Assembly: GCA_963989245.1 (NCBI GenBank)
Contig: OZ022346.1
Location: 59,450,231-59,514,230 of the forward strand
DNA: 64,000 nucleotides
Source of the DNA: Nansenia antarctica
Taxonomy: Eukaryota; Chordata; Actinopteri; Argentiniformes; Microstomatidae
Reading direction: 5' to 3'
Position numbers and translations under genes: made by a program. Within the stretch, counting starts at the first letter, position 1. Each line of letters starts with the position of its first letter. The notes under the pieces are model-generated. The model saw only the letters and a list, made by a program, of their open reading frames with translations. It ran no database searches and was not told the DNA's origin. This document shows positions 56,359 through 64,000 of the stretch, one piece after another.

Positions 56359-57250
56359 CCAGAGTGGTACCTGACCCAGGTCCTCATGTGGATGGGTAAC
56401 AGCTCCGCCTTCATGGAGGAGAAGATCCAGCCCATCCTGGACCGGGCTGGCGCCAACGTCAACGCCAAGGTCAGAGGACGGCTCTAGGACAGGTGGTTCT
56501 AGAATAGATGGTTCTAGAATAGGTGGTTCTGTTAGAATAGATGGTTCTAGAATCCAGACATCTCATGCAGTTACTCCCCCCCACCACCAGGTGGAGCTGT
56601 GCCGCGGCCTGCTCACCCTGGCCACGGAGAAGCTGGCGTCCGACGCCCCGCGGCTGCTCTACGACGACGCCCTCTTCTGCCACCTGGTGGACGAGGTGCT
56701 GCAGTTCGAGCGGGAGCTGCGCAGCACGCACGCCTACCCCCCCACCCTGCAGGGGGCGCTGCACATCCTGCTGGACGAGGCCGTGCTGCTGAAGTGGCTC
56801 ACTGTGGAGAGGAAGAGTGAGTGGAGCGTGTCTGTGTGTGTATGTATGTATGTATGTATGTATGTGTGTGTGTGTGTGTGCTTGCCAGAGGAAGAGACTG
56901 TGTGTGTGTGTGTGTGTGTGTGTGTCTGGTTTACATTTACATTTTTGGCATTTAGCCGACGTCGTAGCAGGAAGAGTAATCTAGCTCAGGCCCGGGGCCA
57001 TTGGCAGTCTTCGTGCTAAAAGAAGAAAGATATATTTTTGGGGTTGTGTGTGTGTGTGTGTGGTTGTAACTGGGTGTCTGGGTGTCTGTGTGTGTGTGTG
57101 TGTAGTGGCGGTGGAGAAGGTGGATGCGATGCTGTCGTCTGAGGGTGCGTGGAGCTCCCAGTACAGAGACATCAGCGACATGGACGAACTGAAGGCTCCT
57201 GACTGTGCTGAGACCTTCATGACCCTCCTGCTGGTCATCACTGGTAGGAA

Positions 57251-57292
<42 letters not shown>

Positions 57293-57343
57293 CCTGTCTG
57301 TCTCTCTCTCTCTCTCTCTGTTACTGGTCATCACTGGTAGGAA

Positions 57344-57381
<38 letters not shown>

Positions 57382-59500
57382 CCTGTCTGTCTCTCTCTCT
57401 CTCTCTCTGTTACTGGTCATCACTGGTAGGAACACACACACCTACTTGTCTCTCTCTCTCTCCCTCTCTCCGCCTGTTTCTCTCTCTCTACCTCTCTCTC
57501 TCTTTCTTTTCTGACTCTTTTCGGGCACTGCCCTAAACTGGTTTAGATCCTACCTACAGGACAGAAGCTACTACTGTCTCCATTGGCAACTTTGTGTCCG
57601 ACAAATTAAAATCATGTGAGGTTCCCCAAGGATCAATCCTTGGCCCCCTTCTATTCATGTCTACATGCTTCCATTGGGACACATCATAAAAAAGAACAAA
57701 ATTGCCTACCACAACTATGCGGATGACACACAAATCTACATAGTTGTATGAAATGTGCTATACAAATAAACTTGCTTTGCCTTTCTCTCTCTGTCCCTCT
57801 CTCTACCTCTCTCTCTCTGTCCCTCTCTCTCTGTCCCACTCTCTCTCTCTCTTTCTACCTCTCTCTCTCCCTACCTGTCTCCCCCCCCCCCTCCAGACAG
57901 GTACCGGTCCCTCCCGTCCCCGCGGGCCCAGCTGAGCTTCCTGGCGCTGCAGCGAGAACTGGTGGACGACTTCCGGATCCGTCTGACCCAGGTGACCCTG
58001 ACCCCTGACCCTAACTCTGACCCTAACCCCTGACCCTAACCCTCTGACCTCTAACCCTAGGTTACTAGACCCTCTATCTAACCGTACTATCCTCTGACCC
58101 TCTGACCCCGACCCTAACCCTAACCCTCTGACCTCTGCCCCTCTGACAGGTGATGAAGGAGGAGTCTCGCTGTCCGCTGGGCGCTCGCTACGGCGCCGTG
58201 TTGAACGCTGCCAACTACATCAGCACCGTGCTGGGGGACAACGTGGTGAGAACGCTTTATTGGGACACAGCCTCCCTATGCAGGGTTAGGGGTTAAAGGG
58301 CCAGACTGCGTGGCCTAAGTGGGTGTGGGTGTAGGTGTGGCTGTGGGTGTGGGTGTGGGTGTGGGTGTGGGTGTGGGTGGGTCGGTCAAGATGTTTTCTG
58401 TAGAAGCTCATCCTGTTGGCTACTGCTGCAGTACTTACAGGAGATGGACACGAGTGCGTTTGTACATTTGCTCTGAGAGCGCCGGAGCACACACTGGGTT
58501 CAAAGTCATAAACGGGACCAAGTCATTTGTTTGGACAAGAGGCATTCCATGAGCGCTGATCAGATTCCACAGCGAATTTACGAACGCAGGCAATTTCTGT
58601 CTGGGAGGGAGGAGGGGGGGGGGGGGGGGGGGGGGTACTGGTAGTGGTTAAGGTTATAAATATTAGGTTAGGGTTAGGGTTAGGTTTATTCATTTGATTG
58701 ATAATGATAATAATAACTTTTATTTGTTATAGCACTTTTCCTGCAAACGTTGTTGATAAGACAATTTTACCTGATGTAAACCCTCTGTATTCCCTCCCCC
58801 TCCGCCCCCCCTCAGATGGCTGTCCCTGCCCTCCCAGAGCGACCAGGCCACCATGTCTCTGTCCAGCTCCGCTCCGTGTCCCATGATGCTCTGCCTGAGG
58901 GACCACCTGCTCCGCCTGCAGCAGCAGCTGCTCTGCCTGCCGCTCTTCCACTCCGCCTGGCAGGGCCTGGCCGACCGCCTGGACCTCTACCTCTACCAGG
59001 ACGTAAGACTGTCTGTCTGTCTGTCTGACTGTCTGTCTGTCTGGAGATTACATTTTACATTGACATTGACATTTTTGGCATTTAGCAGACGCCTTATTCC
59101 AAAGCGACTTACAATCGATACATTTGATTAAGCAAGTGAGCAAGTGAGATGTCTGTCTGGGAGTGTCAGCGTGATGCACCTTGTGACACACCTCATTAAT
59201 TGTGTGTGTGTATGTGTGTGTGTGTGTGTGTCTCAGGTGATCCTGTACAACCATTTCAACGAGGGCGGGGCAGCCCAACTGCAGTTTGACATGACCAGGA
59301 ACCTGTTCCCTCTGTTTGGACACTACTGCAAGAGACCCGAGAACTTCTTCAAACAGTGAGTGTCTTTCTGTCTCTCTCTCTCTATCTCTCTCTCTCTCTC
59401 TGTTTCTCTGTCTCTCTTTCTCTCTGTGCCTCTCTCTGTGCCTCTCTCTGTCTGTCTCTTTCTTTCTCTCTGTGCCTCTCTCTGTCTGTCTCTCTCTCTG

Positions 59501-59534
<34 letters not shown>

Positions 59535-59814
59535 TGTGTATCACCATGCCACCCCCCAAGTGTATAGAAGGCCTTATCTCTCTTTCTCTCCCCTCCTCCC
59601 CTCCAGTGTGAAGGAGGCCTGCATCCTGCTCTGTCTGAACGTGGGTTCCGCCCTGCTGCTGCGTGACGTGCTGAGGCAGGGGGAGGGGGACACCCCCCAG
59701 GGACAGCAGCAGCCCTCCCCCGTGGCGGCCCTCAACGAACTGTGGGTGTTCCGCCTCGCGCCCTGCGACGTCCTCATCCTGCTCAACCTCCGCGCCTCCT
59801 GGCCCGGCCAGTGA
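55835..59814 (+). CDS. rint1: RINT1 (RAD50 interactor 1), 3' half, with one or more internal exons missing
   Basis: Exons: 55835-55988, 56359-56469, 56591-56816, 57106-57243, 57897-57991, 58150-58245, 58816-59002, 59237-59355, 59607-59814 (TGA). They encode the RINT1/TIP20 domain: IQIMLLPLSKRFRYHF, PEWYLTQVLMWMGN, LLYDDALFCHLVDEV, CAETFMTLLLVITDRY, DDFRIRLTQVMKEE, WLSLPSQSDQATMSLSSSA, NHFNEGGAAQLQFDMTRNL and a leucine-rich end before SWPGQ. RINT1 joins ZW10 and NAG (NRZ complex) on the ER to catch Golgi-derived vesicles, and has a G2/M checkpoint role. The first 280 or so residues are not found upstream. The exon ending at 58245 is in phase 0 but 58816 needs two preceding bases, so about 75 residues (3n+2 bases) are missing between them. 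The rest is open and well conserved. Confidence 0.93.
55989..56358 (+). repeat. rint1: rint1 intron with (AC)n at the 5' end and (GT)n at the 3' end
   Basis: Donor AAG|GTACACACAC is followed by about 200 bp of AC repeats (with CACCGACAC and CAAACAC interruptions). The last 110 bp are GT/TGTC repeats up to TGTGTGCAG|CCAGAG. There is no pyrimidine tract. The two ends are complementary and would fold into a long stem that brings the splice sites together. Confidence 0.95.
56850..57020. repeat. (TATG)n/(TG)n tract and LINE 3' tail in a rint1 intron
   Basis: TATG repeats, TG repeats, then TTTACATTTACATTTTTGGC and CTCAGGCCCGGGGCCA, the reverse of the 3' end of the L2-type LINE at 50919. Confidence 0.85.
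57228..57436 (+). repeat. rint1: tandem copies of a rint1 exon end and donor site
   Basis: CTGGTCATCACTG|GTAGGAACAC, the end of the exon at 57243 with its donor, is repeated at 57336/57337 and 57425/57426 (units of 93 and 89 bp, each with a CA tract and CTACCTGTCTGTC(TC)n). The second and third are intronic decoy donors. Confidence 0.95.
57530..57782 (+). mobile_element. LINE reverse transcriptase fragment
   Basis: + strand pieces read SYLQDR, VPQGSILGPLLF, then (frame changed) a decayed YADDTQIY block, and directly the tail GTATGAAATGTGCTATACAAATAAAC with CTTTGCC. Same tail as the remnant at 19437. In a rint1 intron. Confidence 0.8.
58614..58635 (+). repeat. G22 homopolymer at the site of the missing rint1 exon
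   Basis: Twenty-two G in a row in the shortened intron between 58245 and 58816. Such runs are prone to sequencing drop-out and assembly collapse. Confidence 0.95.
59048..59150. mobile_element. LINE 3' tail in a rint1 intron
   Basis: ACATTTTTGGCATTTAGCAG and CTTATTCCAAAGCGACTTAC as at 49235; a very short insertion. Confidence 0.85.
59360..59545. repeat. (TC)n/(TCTG)n low-complexity tract
   Basis: About 185 bp of CTCTCT, TGTC and TTTC in the last rint1 intron; it forms the long pyrimidine tract before the final exon. Confidence 0.95.
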
Positions 59815-60040
59815 CCGGGGTCAGAGGTCAGGGGTCACAGGGGGTCACAGGGACCAGGAAGAGGAAGGCCCACAGCTCCCTCACACCCGATTGGACCAGA
59901 CCAGGTAGGACCACCGGACCACAACGACCAATGGGAACAGGCCCTGCTGACTGGACTAGAGACTGTCTGGAGTCAACAAGCTGTTTCTCCCTGGTGGACC
60001 GACCCTCCCGTGGCTGTCTGTGTGTTGCCATGGAGATCTG

Positions 60041-60079
<39 letters not shown>

Positions 60080-60540
60080 ACGAAGTGCTGGATTGAACGG
60101 TTCTTCAGAGGAGTGGACTTCTCCTCCCTCCCTCCTTACCTCTCTCCCTCCCTCCCACCTCTCTCCCTCTTTACCTCTCTCCCTCCCTCCCACCTCTCTC
60201 CCTCCCTTCTTACCTCTTCCCTCCCACCTCTCTCCCTCCCTTCTTACCTCTTCCCTCCCACCTCTCTCCCTCCCTTCTTACCTCTTTCTTCCCCCCCCCC
60301 TCCCTCCCTCCTCCCCCTCCCTCCTTTATCCTCTCCTCCCCCCCTCCCTCCCTCCCGCCCTCCCTCTCAGTACCAGAGCTAGGAGACCGTACCACTGCTG
60401 TTTTAAGCGGTGTGATGTGTTTGATAACAGGACATCTGTACCGTGTGTTCATGTGTTAGCTGGCCGTTTTAAGTGTATGTAAACATTTGTTTATGAAATG
60501 ACAAATACAAATTATTTAAATCTGAAAAGTTTTAATTTCT
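59815..60540 (+). other. rint1: rint1 3' UTR with CA and TCCC-rich tracts
   Basis: After the TGA: (CA)n at 60043-60076, then about 240 bp of TCCCTCCC/TTACCTCT repeats (60120-60366). No plain AATAAA; AAATACAAATTATTTAAAT near 60506 is the best A-rich candidate end. Confidence 0.55.
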
Positions 60541-60639
60541 TTAATTCCTTAAGTGTTCTGAGGATACATTGGATACACACTCACAACTGTCACACACACA
60601 CTGTTCACACACACACACACACTGTTCGAACAGGCTGTG

Positions 60640-60895
60640 GTTTGGGGTGGCTGGGATCTTTGATGACACCGTTTGTCGTATATATCCTGGATGGAGGGAA
60701 ACTCACATCCAGTGATGCGCTCGGCTGTCCGCACCACCCTCTGTAGCGCTCTGCGGTTGAGGGCCGTGCAGCTGCCATGCTAGGCAGTGATGCACCCAGT
60801 CAGGATGCTCTCAGTTGTGCCTCTGTCGAAGGCCCGCAGCTGCTGTGCCTTTTTCCCCACCTGTCTGGAATGCACGTCCCAGGTGAAAAGTATTT
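60640..60895 (-). mobile_element. LINE coding fragment
   Basis: The minus strand reads MVRTAERITGCEFPSIQDIY and neighbouring pieces, the C-terminal end of a Rex1/CR1-type LINE polymerase. Decayed and truncated at both ends. Confidence 0.75.
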
Positions 60896-61285
60896 GGTAG
60901 ACGGAAGTATTGTTCTTCTCACACAAACATAAGATGCAAGTTCTGTATGGAAGCATATAGTGGACTTAATTCAAATGTTAATACAATTTGAGATTGCAAT
61001 TGCATGTTCCACTTTTGCATGCATTCTTTCAGTCAATATTCAAATTCAAATGCAATCATATGATTTTCATTTTCATTTTCATGTACCTGGTATGCACATT
61101 CGCTGTCAATATTAAAATGATACTGAAGAATCTTCTTGTCGGTAAAATGATGGAATGGATCAATCTATTGAGGATTCGTGATCTTACATGCGTTGTGTCA
61201 TCTCAGATAGATTAGGTGTGCAGCATACACGATTGACAAGAAAGAGAATATTCCAAACACGGGTCCAATGAGTACTTAACAGATT
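60896..61285. other. AT-rich intergenic DNA with short repeats
   Basis: Contains TTTCATTTTCATTTTCATGT and a GCATTCTTTCAGTCAATATT block that is loosely repeated at 62630-62720. No gene seen. Confidence 0.45.
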
Positions 61286-61289
61286 TTAT

Positions 61290-62264
61290 TAAGCCCACAG
61301 CAGAGTAACTTCGTCAGTAAAGTACAAGCATATGAACAATCACCCACCTGACTGGGGCCGACGCCCTGGACAAGTACCACCAGGCAGTAGAAGACCTAGC
61401 CCTGGTGTTCCAGCAAAGCTCCCTGGAGCTTAACACCAGCAAGACTAAGGAGCTGTGCTTTGGGAACAGGGAGAAGGCAGACTGTCACCACCTCTTCCAG
61501 CCCCTCAGCATCAACGGCCAGCTGGTTGAACAGGTACAGTCTTTCAAGTACCTGGGGACAGAGATTGACATCTCTCTGTCCTTCTCCCAGCATACTGACT
61601 TAATCCACAAAAAGGCCCAGCAGCGCCTCCACCTGCTGAGGAAGCTCAGGGCTTTTAACGTCAGCAAGGACATTTTAACCCTGGTTTACAAATCACTCAT
61701 TGAATCCATTCTCACCTTCAATAACACATCCTGGTACAACTCCCTCACTGTTAAACACAAAACCAAACTCTCCCGTATAGTCAATCAGGCAAGTAAAATC
61801 ATCGGCTCACCTCAAACCCCCCTGTCTGAAATCTACAACCGGTCACTAATCAGAAAAGCCACACAAATCACACAGGACCCCTCTCACCCCCTCCACCAAT
61901 AATTTCAGCCACTTCCATCAGGCCGCCGTTATAGAACTCCACTGGCCCGGAAAAACACATATAAAAAATTATTCATTCCCACTGCAACCACCGCCCTGAA
62001 CATTTTAAAATAGGAAGCACACTGCATTTTAGCATTTTAGCTTTTTAAATCATAATACTGTTTTTATTACTATTATTTTTAAATGACTAGACTTTTTAAA
62101 TAGGCACTACATAAACACTGTTATATCTGTCTGTTTTTATTGTATGTATTAATGTATGTGACCTATGTGTGTTTTAATGTGGAAACTGTATTCTTGAGCT
62201 GCACTTCTGCCTGTCAAAGGAGAATTTCTGTCACTCTGTGACAGACAATAAAGCATTCTTGAAT
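61290..62264 (+). mobile_element. LINE 3' fragment, different subfamily
   Basis: The frame 61405-61902 is the polymerase C-terminal region (LELNTSKTKELCFGNR, FKYLGTEID, KKAQQRLHLLRKL, ASKIIGS). After a stop, a PLPSGRRYRTPLARKNTYK piece follows in another frame. The 3' UTR ends CTGTGACAGACAATAAAGCA. 5'-truncated. Confidence 0.85.
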
Positions 62265-62770
62265 CTTGGCCCAGGATGGTTTAAATACCCTGGGAGTCAG
62301 ATAAGCCTTGGAACACCGTGCCACATCGTAATAATCAACATCAGTCAGCCTGACGCCAGCCCGCAAGACACCCAATGCCGGTGTCTGTACCGACTGCCAG
62401 TCAGGCTGCCCGATGCAGAGACCATCTTCTAAACATGACAGACAACAGCTGAACGGTGTGATAGAGCAATGACACACAGATTTATATTATAAAGAGATCC
62501 CACTAAAACCTAACAGTGAAATACTATCAGAGCTAACAATACTGCAAATTTTCAAAATCATGCGCTGCTTTGTAACTGACAAAATTCAAAAGTTCATTCT
62601 AAAGTGAAAATTACTATGCAATCCCACAATAGCATTTTCATTTTCCTCTTTTGCCTGCATTATTTGAGTCAATATGACAATTGTAATGCAATAATGTGAT
62701 TAGCGTTTGCATTTCCATGTTCTAGTAAACACATGCGCTTCGTAGCTGACAAAATTCAAACGTTGACCAT

Positions 62771-63602
62771 TTCATGCAATAATGGCATTCATCAGAGCAA
62801 TTGCGCGTCATCTCCCTGTCATCAGAATGATCACGCCCCTTTTGGGGTGATAGAAGTGTAGAAGTTTGACTGGCGGTCAATGGGAATTTCCGTTGCCGTG
62901 TAAATCCCCAGACTGCCCAAATCCGATGGCCAGTCAGGCAAACAATTACCGTATATAGTGTCGTTGCCGATCAATGATCGACGTCGTTATATGGATGTGT
63001 GTCCTTTCAGTCTGCCTCCATCCATGTGGATGAACCACCCGACCCAAAGGCCTGAGGTGTTGTAGGAGGTAAGAATATGATTTAGGGGGTATTTAGTATA
63101 ACAGGCTAATGGGTTTATTGTGAGTTTACTTTGATTGTTTGTTTATTGCCTAGATCACCGTATTGAGAAGTCATATGGTTATGGGGGGTGATATTGCAAG
63201 GTAATTTAAGCACCTTGCATGGCGGTAGTGGAGAGAGAGGGGAGCGATGTATTTTTGTTGACCGCGTAAATCAAATGAAGAACAACAAATGCCAGATGAC
63301 AGGAGATGACGTATGACTGCTCTGACGAATCAACCCCTATTTCATTAATTTTCTCTATATAACGACGTCGATCATTGATCGGCAATGACACTATATAATA
63401 GTTTGCCTAACTGGCCATCGGATTTGGGCTCCTAATATCTAAAAAGCACTACGGTTTTCTTATTTTATCGGATTAAAGTAGCAAAGACCAGAAACGTCCA
63501 TTGACCGCCAGTCAAACTTCTACACTTCTATCACCCAAAAAGGGGCGTGGACATGACGGGAGCCAAAGTACCCGGATGCGTTGCTCTGATGAATTGCATG
63601 AA
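62771..63602. mobile_element. 830-bp element with inverted repeats of about 200-250 bp
   Basis: TTCATGCAAT and ATTCATCAGAGCAA at the left match their complements at 63581-63602. Further in, GTAGAAGTTTGACTGGCGGTC and GCCGATCAATGATCGACGTCG on the left pair with the corresponding blocks on the right (63345-63545), with several indels. The centre (about 63000-63350) has no coding signal. Probably an old non-autonomous foldback transposon. Confidence 0.85.
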
Positions 63603-64000
63603 CACGCTTAGGCCTATAGGCTAATATATTAGAATGTATTATTCAAATTATCCCATTCTCATGTTCTACCGGCCTGTCAGTCATTCTCTGGGGGCAGGAC
63701 AATGTTCAATGGCAGGACTAGCAAAAGTCATTTGGGATTTCGCAGATCAGATCGAAAGCAATTTGATTTCCTGGTCAGATGCTCATGACAGAATATAACT
63801 AATAATTGAAAACGTAGCTGAATTCTCTGCGATCATGAATAATGATAATCAGACTACATGCACAATCACTTCACTTCTACTAATACGGCTCATTAGCTTC
63901 AGGTCCCAGCGTTGTTCCCCACCAGCTGTTTACAGGAGCTCTGCAGTGTTACGGACGTTACGGACACGTTTTTTGACAGCGTCATCCCCGTATCACATGC
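63603..64000. other. no recognised feature
   Basis: Intergenic sequence to the window end; no exon, RNA gene or clear repeat. Confidence 0.4.

Noticed and set aside
55834..56487. 217-codon + frame and several CA/TG frames
   Set aside because: Runs in the wrong frame through the first rint1 exon and then the CA repeats; the RINT1 frame is offset by one.
58816..59028. Frame MAVPALPERPGHH as the continuation of rint1
   Set aside because: It arises only if 58245 is joined directly to 58816; the conserved frame in this exon is WLSLPSQS.
1..64000. A defence, toxin or biosynthetic gene cluster
   Set aside because: All non-repeat coding sequence belongs to ipo4, rint1 and an ATP13A-like remnant; everything else with long frames is a retroelement.

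Overview
The window is vertebrate nuclear DNA, almost certainly from a ray-finned (teleost) fish. It has short exons in transposon-filled introns, abundant (CA)n/(TG)n/(TC)n tracts, and a fish-like mobile fraction: L2/CR1/Rex1-type LINEs, Tc1-like, hAT and TTAA-site DNA elements, a chromodomain Ty3 element with a Tf1/sushi-type self-primer, BEL/Pao, and an endogenous retrovirus. The species cannot be named from the sequence alone. All function calls rest on reading protein motifs by eye.

Layout. 1-1.3 kb: decayed + strand exons of a P5B-type ATPase (ATP13A3-like), then a 200-base N gap. 2.0-22.8 kb: ipo4 (importin-4), + strand, a GC-rich promoter and 28 coding exons that join into one 1,020-codon frame. 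A segment conserved in other importin-4 proteins is absent at the intron holding a Tc1-like relic. Ipo4 introns hold minisatellites, an 893-bp hAT element with an 8-bp target duplication, a tRNA-headed SINE, nested palindromic elements, a six-fold tandem array of one 3' splice site, and LINE remnants. 23.24-35.62 kb: a minus-strand BEL/Pao element just past the ipo4 stop codon; its 3' LTR is split by a 5'-truncated retrovirus with intact pol and env frames. 36.2-43.6 kb: AATGTTCT-rich satellite DNA hit by a solo LTR (36.90-37.46 kb) and by a chromovirus (38.155-43.574 kb) with identical LTRs but an RNase H gap. 43.6-47.4 kb: a possible promoter and exon of unknown identity, and old LINE pieces. 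47.4-55.3 kb: LINE on LINE, including a perfect 1,690-bp tandem duplication and a nearly complete minus-strand L2-type LINE. 55.83-59.81 kb: the 3' half of rint1, + strand. 60-64 kb: rint1 3' UTR, LINE fragments and an 830-bp inverted-repeat element.

The two host genes act separately: importin-4 carries cargo such as histones into the nucleus, and RINT1 works in the ZW10-NAG-RINT1 tether for Golgi-to-ER vesicles. No multi-gene pathway or defence-type cassette is visible. The most unusual material is at splice junctions (tandem copies of an acceptor in ipo4 and of a donor in rint1, and a rint1 intron built as (AC)n...(GT)n) and in the mobile elements (in-frame loss of polymerase modules while gag stays open).
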